A stretch of 64,000 nt of DNA. It comes from Natronoarchaeum rubrum (GTDB lineage: Archaea > Halobacteriota > Halobacteria > Halobacteriales > Natronoarchaeaceae). Location: contig NZ_JANHDP010000002.1 of assembly GCF_024494695.1 (NCBI RefSeq), positions 629,816-693,815 on the forward strand. Reading direction: 5' to 3'. Below, one piece after another: positions 53,324 to 61,714 of this stretch. The notes under the pieces were generated by a model. It saw only the letters and a list, made by a program, of their open reading frames with translations. It was not told where the DNA came from and ran no database searches. The position numbers and the translations under genes are program-made. Every line of letters starts with the position of its first letter. The stretch's first letter is position 1.

Positions 53324-56300
53324 TGTCGGCGAACGTGACCTGGAGCATCTCTCTGGCCGCCTCCTCGATCAGGCTCGTTTCGATGTCCTGGACGTCCTTG
53401 ATCTTCCGGACGATCGTCTTCCGCTTCGGGACGCCCTCTAACTGCGGGAAGATGTAGCTGATGACCGCCTGCGTGAGATGGTACTCGATCTGGTCGTCGG
53501 GATGCTGATTCACGTACCGGAGGACATCCTCGATGATCGCCGGCCCGATCGCGCGCCCCTCGACGGCGGTGTTTGCGGTCCGCCACACGCGCTCAACCAC
53601 CTCTGCCTCTCTGGCGGTGATATCGAGATTCCACGCATTCGCGTAGTCATAGACGATATTCGATCCGAAATCATCGCCTTCCGTCGGCTCCGGAAGCTCC
53701 GGCGCCGGGACGCGGACGAACGCGAACCGACGCATGAACGCGTAGCTCATCTCGTAGAGCGACGTCTTGTCGTAGGTGTTCATCGTCGCGAAGATGCGCC
53801 ACGAGTTCGGGACGACGAACTGGTTGGTATCGGTGGACCCCTCAACGTCATCGTAGGTCGTCAGTTTGACCTCTCGCCCGTCGACAGTGTACGGTAGCTG
53901 GACAGACTGTCCCGAGAGGAGGGTAAAGAGCTGTCCGAACGCCTTATCGATGTCCGCGCGATTGAGTTCGTCGATGACCGTCAGCTCGTTCGACTGGACG
54001 CCCGTCTCGTTGTTCTTGAGCCGGTTGAGGACGATCCCGGGTGTGAACGAGAGGTTCTCACCGTCTTCACCGGACTCGTTGGGCATGTATCCGCCGACGG
54101 TATCGAACGTCGACCAGTCCGCGGTGGCCGTGGTCATCTCGAAATCCGAGTAGAGGTACGGGTGCGTTTCGGCCAGGTACTCGCAGACGCGCTCGGCGAT
54201 CTCGGTTTTCCCCGTTCCGGGCGGCCCAGTGAGGAGCACGTGCTTGCCGGTTCGAAGGGCGGTCTCGATCTGTTCGAGGATCTGCTCGCCGCGGCCGTCG
54301 CTGAAGTGAAGCCCCTCGAGGACGGCGTCCGGAACCGATCCCTGAAACGGCTTGTGCGGGTTGATGGGCGCGATCTCTGTTAGATCGCTGGCCATGGCCT
54401 CGATGAGCGCTCGTGGCCGGTCGTAGTCTATCTTGCTGGCGGACGTACGGAACGTAGCGAACATCGACTGTACGGGGAACTCCGTCCCGGAGACGTCCGT
54501 ACAGATCTGGTTAGCTCTCCCGATTGGCAGGCAGTTCGCTGTTAAGACATCCAGTTCTCGGGAGATCTCCGACGGGTCTTTCTCCTGGATTCCGCGAGTG
54601 GTGTCAATATTGTCTACATCACCTGTGAGGAACAACCGGTCGAAACTCGCGACCATCGAGAAGGATTGCTCCCCCTCGTGCTCGTCCCACCACCACGGGT
54701 CCTCCTTCTCGAACGTCTCCCCGATAATCCCGGCACCGATCACTCCGCTCGGCTGGTCGTCGAGGTCATCGTTCGAAGGTTCGGCTCGGGAGTGGAGCAA
54801 TGCGACATCGCCCTCGTCGAGTTGGTTCCACCGATCACGGTGTTCCTCCTCGAACGAGACCGACGCGTACTCGACGGTCGTAAGCCAGTAATCAGGTGGG
54901 GCGGTGAATTTGTAGACGGTTGGCTCGGCGTCCTGGATATGCGTCGTTAGAGGGTGATTCGCTTTCGGCGAGGGCTCGGAGGCTTCGAGATCGACCGTGG
55001 AGTAGGTGTCGTTGAGGACACTGTTGAGACGAGGTTGATTGAGCGGTCCTCCGTTAACGTCCAAATCGTTCTGGATGAGACGGATTCCACCGAGGAACAA
55101 TGTTTGAGTGGGCGAAAAGGCATCGAGCGACCCGACTCCGAGTTCCTCAGCTTTCGATTCTAATTCGGGTTCCAATGACTCGTAGATGGCACGGAGTTGA
55201 TCCAGCTTCGCGGCAGTGGCTGGCGAGACTTCGTCCGACGGTCTAAAGCCATCGAGGGCCACCGACCAATCTTCGATAACGGCCTCACCGATGCGGCTCT
55301 TGAGCCACGATGATTCCTCTCCCGATCGATCAAGCTTGTCCTGGATATCAGCGAGCGCTTCGTCGAGCGAGTCGTACTCGTCGATAGAAGTATCGGGATA
55401 GAGCTTCCGGCCCTTGATCCGGTCTACGAACTCTTCGACGGAGGCGTACTCGTCGTAAAAGCTCGATCCGTTACGATCGAAGTTGATAGCACTGTACGTA
55501 TCGTTCGGCCACCCTTTGAAGCCCAACAGCTCCCAAAACGATTCCCGGTCGAGATCAGCCTCATACACTGGGTCGAGGAACATCACGTGGGAAAACACCT
55601 GGTCGGTAACATCGCCCCAACCGACCGCATCGGTGAACTCCGCTGCCGTGTCGTGATCCAGGATCGTCGCGTGAGCGACGCGAGCCACGACCGTGTATGC
55701 GCCATCGCGGCGCCCCTCGCGATCGGCGAATAGCAGATAGCCGCCCTCGTCTGCAGGTTCGTCTTCTTGGTTCCCCCAAACGCGGAGTACGTCGCGGTCG
55801 ATCGGGGGATTGTAGACGTCTTCCAGTTGGTTTCGTCGAACGCTCTCGATCACCGTTCGGTCGAAGTTCGTTCGGATCGGTCCGTCACCGGTCTTCACGG
55901 GGACCTGATAAACCGTCGGATCGCCAAACTGCCGAATATCGGAGTTCATCGGTTTGTCATCTACCTCGGATTCGGACTCGGTAGGTTTCCGGAGTGAATC
56001 CGGAATACCTTCTTCGTCGACCGGTGCGAGTTTGAATCGAATCGCTTCCCGAAGATTACCCTCCGAATCGGGGAGTTCCTCGAAAAAGTGTCCGGCGTAC
56101 AGGAACTGCCCAACGTACCGTACGCCCTCATCTTCCATCGTGAAGTAATGAAGCTCTCGATCCTGCCCGACGTGCTCTCTAATCGCGCGATTCCCGCGTT
56201 TCATCTCCATGTCGCCGACCTGTCCCTCGCCGGTGTAGAGCACTGTTCCATCCGGCTGGAACTCGTCCAGATAGCCGTGGTTTTCGCCGGTCCCGCCGGA

Positions 56301-56966
56301 AAAGAGAAAGACGACAGGTTCGTCTCTGGACGGCGCGATCCCGCCCTGGATGCTACCACCGTATTCCGAGTGTAGCTCCCGTCGCTCGTAGATCGATCCG
56401 GGTTCTAACTCGACAGATGAGACGCCGCGAAGTTGATCGGCAACTGCCTCTCCGGCTGCCGTTAACTGGTTCTGGTCGCCGACGCGTTCTACGTAGCCGA
56501 CGGTCTGTAACCACTCGCGGTGTCGCTTCGCAACCCCCGGCGTCTCCATCTGACACTCCTCGAACTCGCTCACGAGCAAGTCCATGAGCTCCTCGTCGGT
56601 TCTCGGCTCGATCGACAGCGCATGAACTATCGTATCGAAGCCCTTGACGGTCGTTCGGAGGGCGTTGTACAAGACGTCCGGCTCTCGTTTCCGGAGATAG
56701 CAGCGACCGATCCGCGTACAGTCGTACACTCCATCTTCGATCTCGATTATCCCGATCTCCTCGAGAAAATCCAACCGGTTCTCGATCGCTCCGGGCGTCT
56801 CCGCATTCGTATTAGATACGATCCAGTCGATAACACTGTCTCGGGCAACACCCTCGTCTCGCGTATTTGTCTGCTCGAGGAACGAGAGAAAATCCGTGAG
56901 GATCTGCAACCGCTCGTCGATTTTACCGTAAAATCGAGAGGTAGACATCCGGCGCTCGTCTGTCAT
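53316..56966 (-). CDS. McrB-like AAA+ protein with SRA-like and EVE/PUA-like reader domains
   Basis: A 1216-residue protein. Residues 10-180 look like two winged helices. Residues 195-315 match the ScoMcrA-type SRA-like domain (YTGEGQVGDM, GNRAIREH, YVGQFLYAGHFFEE). Residues 351-500 are a possible PUA-fold module, and 681-845 an EVE-like module (VYKFTAPPDYW, GVIGAGIIGE). The AAA+ motor has Walker A GPPGTGKT (914-921), Walker B LTVIDELNRADI (995-1006) and the McrB-like MNTYDKTSLYE element (1062-1072). It would read modified bases and drive the McrC nuclease. A TATA-like atttatgg about 30 bases upstream fits a leaderless start at 56966. Confidence 0.85.
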   Translation of the reverse strand: MTDERRMSTSRFYGKIDERLQILTDFLSFLEQTNTRDEGVARDSVIDWIVSNTNAETPGAIENRLDFLEEIGIIEIEDGVYDCTRIGRCYLRKREPDVLYNALRTTVKGFDTIVHALSIEPRTDEELMDLLVSEFEECQMETPGVAKRHREWLQTVGYVERVGDQNQLTAAGEAVADQLRGVSSVELEPGSIYERRELHSEYGGSIQGGIAPSRDEPVVFLFSGGTGENHGYLDEFQPDGTVLYTGEGQVGDMEMKRGNRAIREHVGQDRELHYFTMEDEGVRYVGQFLYAGHFFEELPDSEGNLREAIRFKLAPVDEEGIPDSLRKPTESESEVDDKPMNSDIRQFGDPTVYQVPVKTGDGPIRTNFDRTVIESVRRNQLEDVYNPPIDRDVLRVWGNQEDEPADEGGYLLFADREGRRDGAYTVVARVAHATILDHDTAAEFTDAVGWGDVTDQVFSHVMFLDPVYEADLDRESFWELLGFKGWPNDTYSAINFDRNGSSFYDEYASVEEFVDRIKGRKLYPDTSIDEYDSLDEALADIQDKLDRSGEESSWLKSRIGEAVIEDWSVALDGFRPSDEVSPATAAKLDQLRAIYESLEPELESKAEELGVGSLDAFSPTQTLFLGGIRLIQNDLDVNGGPLNQPRLNSVLNDTYSTVDLEASEPSPKANHPLTTHIQDAEPTVYKFTAPPDYWLTTVEYASVSFEEEHRDRWNQLDEGDVALLHSRAEPSNDDLDDQPSGVIGAGIIGETFEKEDPWWWDEHEGEQSFSMVASFDRLFLTGDVDNIDTTRGIQEKDPSEISRELDVLTANCLPIGRANQICTDVSGTEFPVQSMFATFRTSASKIDYDRPRALIEAMASDLTEIAPINPHKPFQGSVPDAVLEGLHFSDGRGEQILEQIETALRTGKHVLLTGPPGTGKTEIAERVCEYLAETHPYLYSDFEMTTATADWSTFDTVGGYMPNESGEDGENLSFTPGIVLNRLKNNETGVQSNELTVIDELNRADIDKAFGQLFTLLSGQSVQLPYTVDGREVKLTTYDDVEGSTDTNQFVVPNSWRIFATMNTYDKTSLYEMSYAFMRRFAFVRVPAPELPEPTEGDDFGSNIVYDYANAWNLDITAREAEVVERVWRTANTAVEGRAIGPAIIEDVLRYVNQHPDDQIEYHLTQAVISYIFPQLEGVPKRKTIVRKIKDVQDIETSLIEEAAREMLQVTFADNE

Positions 56967-57064
56967 TGTTTCGTAACACGAGACAGTATCCTACCATAAA
57001 TCCTGCTTTGATTAACCGAACCGGGGTTGAGCAGGTCGGAGATCTGCCCTCGTTTCCTCCTGCG

Positions 57065-57644
57065 ATGGACGACATCCTCGAAATAACCGCGCAGAATCCG
57101 ACGGAGGAGTTCTCCAATAGCGAGCTCGGACCTTACCGGCTTCGGCGGCCCGAGCGTCTCGAAAGCGCTCTCGCTGCTCGAAGCACTCGGACTCGTCTTC
57201 CGCCGCGACGTCGGCCGGAAGACGCTGTACCGAATCGACGAAACGCGGCTCGGTGAGGCCGACGATCCGCTCCTCGAGATACCGCAGGGGGAGTTCCGAA
57301 AGCCGCTCCGGGCGTTCGTTGATCGCGTCACCGACGAACTATCCGGCGTCGCGAGATACTCGTTTCGGAAGCGTAGCGCGAGGCGAGGCCGACCGTGCAA
57401 GCGATATCGACGTGTTCGTACTCGTCAACGATGACAACGAGTTGGTGAGCGCTCGTCGCACAATATCGGACGTCAAGCGAGACCTCAAAGAACAAACATT
57501 CGACCGACAGCGGTACGAGTTCGAGCCGTTCGTTGAGTCGTCCGCAATCTTTCGCCGGCTCGGGGAGGGCCTACGACCATCTTTTGCGAAGGGATTGACC
57601 TGCACGCTACAGAGGCATTTGACGAGGCGAAGCGCGACGTTTAG
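57065..57644 (+). pseudogene. Decayed HTH-nucleotidyltransferase (MNT-type) gene
   Basis: The parts are in three frames. An N-terminal winged helix (EEFSNSEL, then GGPSVSKALSLLEALGLVF) leads to a nucleotidyltransferase core GSVARGEADRASDIDVFVLV. It continues to EPFVESSAIFRRLGEG, then EGIDLHATEAFDEAKRDV before the TAG at 57642-57644. At least three frameshifts separate them, so the gene is dead. The region to about 57900 may hold the rest of a HEPN-type partner (ERDS and IHNRLSA-like stretches in other frames), which would make this a lost MNT/HEPN toxin-antitoxin pair; that part is uncertain. Confidence 0.7.
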
Positions 57645-58347
57645 AGGAGTGACGGAGTGACGTCGAAGGACGCGTTTCAGCGACGCCCGAATATCCGGAG
57701 ATCGGGTAGTCGTAGAGGAAACCCGGACGCGAGATTGCATTTGCGAGTGAGCACGGGAGGAGCACCAGCTCGTATCATAACCGATTCGAAGCATTTTCTG
57801 GTAGTAAGAACTGCTCTCGGACCCAGAGCGAGACTCCTCCTGCATTCATAATCGGCTCTCTGCACCGCAAGAGATCGGTAGAGGGTACTTCTGGAGGTGA
57901 TCTAGGAAAGCATGGCTGGCACCGACGGAAGCGTTGGCAGTCGCCAGAGTAGACATCAAGAGGCCTGTAGATGCCATCTAGTGGGGTTTCGTTGTGAGGC
58001 CAGATGTTGGTGAGTCACCACACTGACCCAATAGAACTAAAATCGCCAGACGGGAGTCGACTATGAAGATAAAATTCAGCAGGTGTGCTTTGGGGGGAAT
58101 GAGCGAGGGACTGGAGAGGGGATCTAGCAGCCCTCTATTGGTGTTTTGTACAGGCCCCCAAGTGAGGGAACGACTCTGCGAGTGCATCCTAGGTCAGTTT
58201 GATAGATGAATGTATGTCTATTACCGGACTTTCGATCCGATTATGACCACTGTTTGGAGAATTTAAATCCATCTAACACTTATATAGACGGATATCAAGC
58301 AACGAATCTAGCTATGCTGATCAAGTCGAGTTCCGTCTCATAACGAA

Positions 58348-58361
58348 GGGCGCGACGGGAT
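58348..58361 (-). repeat. Third copy of the tRNA-Arg 3' end
   Basis: gggcgcgacgggat differs from the tRNA sequence 59706-59719 at one base. It has the same orientation as the tRNA and the left copies, and it lies directly beside the tnpB 3' flank. Confidence 0.5.
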
Positions 58362-58402
58362 GCCAACTGCCGCTCCCCGCTTTAGCGACCGTTGCTGGCC
58401 AA
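58360..58402 (-). ncRNA. Possible 3' part of an omega-RNA next to tnpB
   Basis: On the minus strand, TTGGCCAGCAACGG is followed by CGCTAAAGCG and then GGGGAGCGGCAGTTGGCA. The outer GCCA/TGGC bases and the inner CGC/GCG can pair, as in the right-end hairpins of IS605 elements. The exact end is not certain. Confidence 0.35.
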
Positions 58403-59644
58403 TTATGCAGAGTGCGACTTATCCGTGAACTCGGCCTCGAACCCATCTGGGTAGGCGGTGAATCCGCACTTCGGCGTCACCGTTCCAGACTTCAGGGCGA
58501 GTTGACTGTCGCCCGTCCGTCGCGACGACTGTTGGCCACGACGGACGTACCGCAATCCGATGTTCTTCGCCGCGTTGTAATCCGCATTCGCCGTCGATCC
58601 ACACTGACCACAGCAAAAGGCAGAGCGAGATCGACGATTTTCCGTTGCCGTGAATCCACAGTCCGAACAGCGTTTGGAGGTGTCGACTGGATCGACCTGT
58701 TTCACTGCAATCCCAGCGACTTCAGCCTTGTACTCTACCTGCTCGTAGAGCGTACGGAAGGCCCATCGATGCCCCCACGGTCCAGAGGTGTTCTCCCTGA
58801 TGTGCGTTAGGTTCTCGAAGGCGATGATGTCACAGTCATACTGCAGCGCCTCATCGATGATCCCATTCGAGACGTCGTGCATCGTAGACCGAATGTGGCG
58901 TAATTGCCGTCCACTCAGTTGCTCCAGAGTATGGTGGGCACTCCGTGTACCCGTTTGCTGGAGCCCAGCACGAACCTTCTCGAACTCTCGCAGACGGTGA
59001 TTTAGCTCTTTACCGGGGAAGAACCGAGCTGTGCTGGTGACCGCAATGTTTTCGACACCGAGATCTACCCCAAGGACCGTTCCGTCCTCGGCGGTATTCC
59101 GTTCAGCATCGGTCTTTAGCCGTCGAAAACCGATATGCAAGAGATACTCATCGTCGTCGACGGTGAGCGTGCTTTCGGTCACCTGCCATTCGTCAGCGTT
59201 GAGATACTGTTGTTGGTAGCCGTCCTCCTCACTTGGCAATGCGAGTGGACAGCGAATTCTGTCCGCTGTCGTCGATAGAGAGACAGTGCCGTCGTCGAAT
59301 AGCGTCATCGTCCGCGTATCGTATTTTACTGTCGGAGCAGTGAACAGCGGCTGGGTCGCCTTCTTACCCGCTGTTTTGCGTTCGATGCACCCTGAGACGG
59401 CTTGAGCGGCTTGATGCGTCGCAAGGACCGTATGCTGGCTACCGAGAGACGTCTGTTCACGAATGGAATCGTAGGCAAGCGGTTGAACCTCTGTTTTTGC
59501 GCTACACGTCCCCCAGGCCATGTCGGTAGCAATTTGACAACCGCGCTTCCATTCGGTGATGGTCTCCTCGAACAATTGCCGCTGCTCCTCGGTCACTTTG
59601 AGGCGAGTAATTGCAGTCCGACGCACGTACTCCTTGCCCGGCAC
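58403..59644 (-). CDS. tnpB: TnpB (IS200/IS605-type RNA-guided nuclease), stand-alone
   Basis: A 413-residue TnpB, probably starting at a GTG. The RuvC residues are intact: GVDLGVENIAV (Asp194), IIAFENLTHIR (Glu277) and ADYNAAKNIG (Asp355). The zinc knuckle has CSDCG (326, 329) and CCGQCG (344/345, 348). No TnpA transposase is nearby. TnpB cuts DNA at sites matched by an omega-RNA made from the element's right end; that RNA would come from the bases after the stop (toward 58360), which can fold. The gene starts 60 bases from the tRNA-Arg gene. Confidence 0.93.
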   Translation of the reverse strand: MPGKEYVRRTAITRLKVTEEQRQLFEETITEWKRGCQIATDMAWGTCSAKTEVQPLAYDSIREQTSLGSQHTVLATHQAAQAVSGCIERKTAGKKATQPLFTAPTVKYDTRTMTLFDDGTVSLSTTADRIRCPLALPSEEDGYQQQYLNADEWQVTESTLTVDDDEYLLHIGFRRLKTDAERNTAEDGTVLGVDLGVENIAVTSTARFFPGKELNHRLREFEKVRAGLQQTGTRSAHHTLEQLSGRQLRHIRSTMHDVSNGIIDEALQYDCDIIAFENLTHIRENTSGPWGHRWAFRTLYEQVEYKAEVAGIAVKQVDPVDTSKRCSDCGFTATENRRSRSAFCCGQCGSTANADYNAAKNIGLRYVRRGQQSSRRTGDSQLALKSGTVTPKCGFTAYPDGFEAEFTDKSHSA

Positions 59645-59704
59645 ATACTCTTTGGCCCCGTATTGCTATTTAAATGTGAGGAGGGGAGAGAAGTACGAGA
59701 ACAG

Positions 59705-59777
59705 CGGGCGCGATGGGATTCGAACCCACGGCATCTTGGTCCGGAACCAAGTGCTCTGTCCGCTGAGCTACGCGCCC
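59705..59777 (-). tRNA. tRNA-Arg (anticodon CCG)
   Basis: Minus-strand acceptor GGGCGCG (59771-59777) pairs with CGCGCCC (59706-59712), followed by discriminator G at 59705. The anticodon stem CTTGG/CCAAG encloses TTCCGGA, giving anticodon CCG. The T arm is GTGGG-TTCGAAT-CCCAT. Its 3' part is copied at 48053, 48163 and 58348, which marks it as an integration target that stays intact. Confidence 0.93.
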
Positions 59778-59846
59778 TCGAATGTCGTTAGGACTGTGCC
59801 GAGGTATAACCGTTTTGAACCGCAATCGAAGAACTCCGGACCGCGG

Positions 59847-60425
59847 TCAGGGCTGCTCGCCAGTTTCGATCGAGAACTCGCCGCGGGGGTAGGCGACGCA
59901 AGTGAGCGTGTAGCCGTCGGACATCTCGCTCTCGCCGAGCATCGACTGATTGTCGTGTTCGACCAGCTCGTTGGCGTCGCCGTCGATCTGGCCGGCACAC
60001 GAGACGCACTGTCCCTGTCGGCAGGCGTAGGGGAGGTCCCAGCCTTCCTCCTCGCCGCGGTCGAGGATGTTCTCGTTGTTGGCGATCTCGATCGTCTCGC
60101 CTTCCTTGACGAACTCGATCTCGTAGTACTCGATCTCGTCTTCGGGGATGTCGGCGGGGCTGCTACCGCCGGCACCGCCCTCGCCGCCCTCTTCGAGTTC
60201 GCCGCCGGCTTCGCCGCCGCCGATGGCGCCCGCCGGGGCGCCGCCGCCGATCGAGCGATTCATCGGCTCGGGGAAGTCGGTCTCGGGGACGCTCTCGGCA
60301 CGTCGATCGAGAACCTGCTGGGAGATATCTTCGTTTGCAGTCCAGCCCGTGCCCCGCGAGAAGTGCATGAGCACGGCAACCAGGGTCAATCCGATCCCGA
60401 TAGCGACCCCCAGTTCGTTCACCAT
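59847..60425 (-). CDS. 2Fe-2S ferredoxin with N-terminal membrane anchor
   Basis: A 192-residue protein. One hydrophobic segment at residues 4-20 (GVAIGIGLTLVAVLMH) is followed by a Gly/Glu-rich linker and a plant-type ferredoxin domain. The cluster cysteines are in YACRQGQCVSCAGQ (C-x4-C-x2-C) and LTCVAYPRG. It would carry electrons at the membrane surface. The ATG at 60425 (MVNELG) is taken; the extension to 60512 lacks support. Confidence 0.9.
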   Translation of the reverse strand: MVNELGVAIGIGLTLVAVLMHFSRGTGWTANEDISQQVLDRRAESVPETDFPEPMNRSIGGGAPAGAIGGGEAGGELEEGGEGGAGGSSPADIPEDEIEYYEIEFVKEGETIEIANNENILDRGEEEGWDLPYACRQGQCVSCAGQIDGDANELVEHDNQSMLGESEMSDGYTLTCVAYPRGEFSIETGEQP

Positions 60426-60469
60426 ATGCGCCCAGATTCGGAGCGCGGGTTTAATTGGTTTGTGATTCC

Positions 60470-60600
60470 ACCTTTTTCTTCGTCGGGTGCCCTCGCTTCG
60501 CTCGGGCACCACTCCTCGAAAAACGTGGGCGAAAAAAGCCGAACGCTCGCATACGCTCGCGTTCGGTGAAACGCCTCGCTTGCGCTCGGCGTATGCTTAC
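60470..60600. other. Two strong hairpins between the ferredoxin and gnd genes
   Basis: GGGTGCCC...GGGCACC (60485-60510) and CCGAACGC...GCGTTCGG (60538-60567) can fold into perfect stems rich in GCTCG-type loops, with a third near CTTGCGCTCGG. Both flanking genes are on the minus strand. They may end transcription of gnd or be small repeated palindromes of this genome. Confidence 0.5.
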
Positions 60601-60623
60601 ATCAAAACCGCCATTGCCGTGGG

Positions 60624-61520
60624 CTACTCGTCTTTCCGGGCGACTTCGTGCCGTCCGAAGCCGTAGCGAAGCCGGTTGGCGAGTCGGCGGGAGAACCGAT
60701 CGTCGCGGCTGGCGAACCGCTCCGAGAGCGCCTGGTAGATCAGCGGGAGCGGCACTTCCTGTTCGAGCGCCTCCTGGACGGTCCAGGTGCCGGTCGAGCC
60801 GCCGGCGACGTAGTCGTCGACGTCGCCGAGGTCGGAGCCTTCCTCGCGGAACGCCTCCTCGCAGAGTTCGAGCAGCCACGAGCGGATCACGGCGCCGTTG
60901 TTCCACGTGCGCGCGACGGCTTCCAGATCGAGGTCGTAGCGACCGTTCGCCAGAAGCTCGAATCCCTCGCCGTAGGCCTGCATGAGCGCGTACTCGACGC
61001 CGTTGTGGACCATCTTGACGTAGTGACCGCTTCCGGCGGGGCCCATTCGGTCGTGGCCATCGGGGCCGGTCGCGACGGCGTCGAAGATCGGTGTCAGCTC
61101 GTTGTAAGCCCACTCGGGACCGCCGATCATCAGCGAGAAGCCGAGTTCGGCGCCGGCGGGGCCGCCGCTGGTGCCGCAGTCCAGATACGCCGCGTCGGTC
61201 GTCTCCGCTCGGCGCACCGAGTCCTCGAAGTGGGAGTTACCGCCGTCGACGACGACGTCGTCCCCGTCGAGCGAATTCTCTATATCGTCGAGCGCAGCGT
61301 CGACAGCTTTGCCGGCGGGTACCATCAGCCAGATGCGCTTGTCGTCACCGAGTTCGTCCACGAGCCCCGTGACGGAGTCGGCCGGTGTCGCGCCGGCGTC
61401 CGCCGCTGCCGTGACCGCGTCGTCGTCGAGGTCGAACGCCACCACGTCGTGGCCCGCGTCGAGCACCCGCTCGACGACGATCTGTCCCATCCGGCCGAGT
61501 CCGATAACGCCGAGTTCCAT
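60624..61520 (-). CDS. gndA: 6-phosphogluconate dehydrogenase, short archaeal type
   Basis: A 298-residue oxidative decarboxylase giving ribulose-5-phosphate, CO2 and NAD(P)H. Seen: MELGVIGLGRMGQIVV, WLMVPAGKAVDAAL, VVVDGGNSHFEDSVRRAE, LDCGTSGGPAGAELGFSLMI and GHYVKMVHNGVEYALMQAYGEG. The shorter length matches the archaeal/NAD-type Gnd of the oxidative pentose pathway. The start is the ATG at 61520, directly before the Rossmann motif. Confidence 0.94.
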   Translation of the reverse strand: MELGVIGLGRMGQIVVERVLDAGHDVVAFDLDDDAVTAAADAGATPADSVTGLVDELGDDKRIWLMVPAGKAVDAALDDIENSLDGDDVVVDGGNSHFEDSVRRAETTDAAYLDCGTSGGPAGAELGFSLMIGGPEWAYNELTPIFDAVATGPDGHDRMGPAGSGHYVKMVHNGVEYALMQAYGEGFELLANGRYDLDLEAVARTWNNGAVIRSWLLELCEEAFREEGSDLGDVDDYVAGGSTGTWTVQEALEQEVPLPLIYQALSERFASRDDRFSRRLANRLRYGFGRHEVARKDE

Positions 61521-61714
61521 GGAACCCCCTCGTCCGGGGACGTAGGTAGTGATTGCGATTCGTCGGCCGACGCTGTCGGACGGTACAGCCACGCGATAGC
61601 GGGCGGATGATGGGCTACGTCTGCCCACATCTAGTATAATTATAATCGGAGCTACAGTATATTTTTCTAACAGTTAGAAGTAATTTTAACTATCATGGTT
61701 GTATATTGGGGCCC

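Larger units (their letters stand above)
57645..58402. other. 758-base gap, eroded mobile-element DNA
   Basis: No intact gene. 57655-57900 may be a degraded HEPN-like partner of the nucleotidyltransferase. 57900-58340 is AT-richer, without coding pattern. gggcgcgacgggat (58348-58361) repeats the tRNA-Arg 3' end. 58363-58402 is the downstream flank of tnpB and can fold. Confidence 0.5.
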
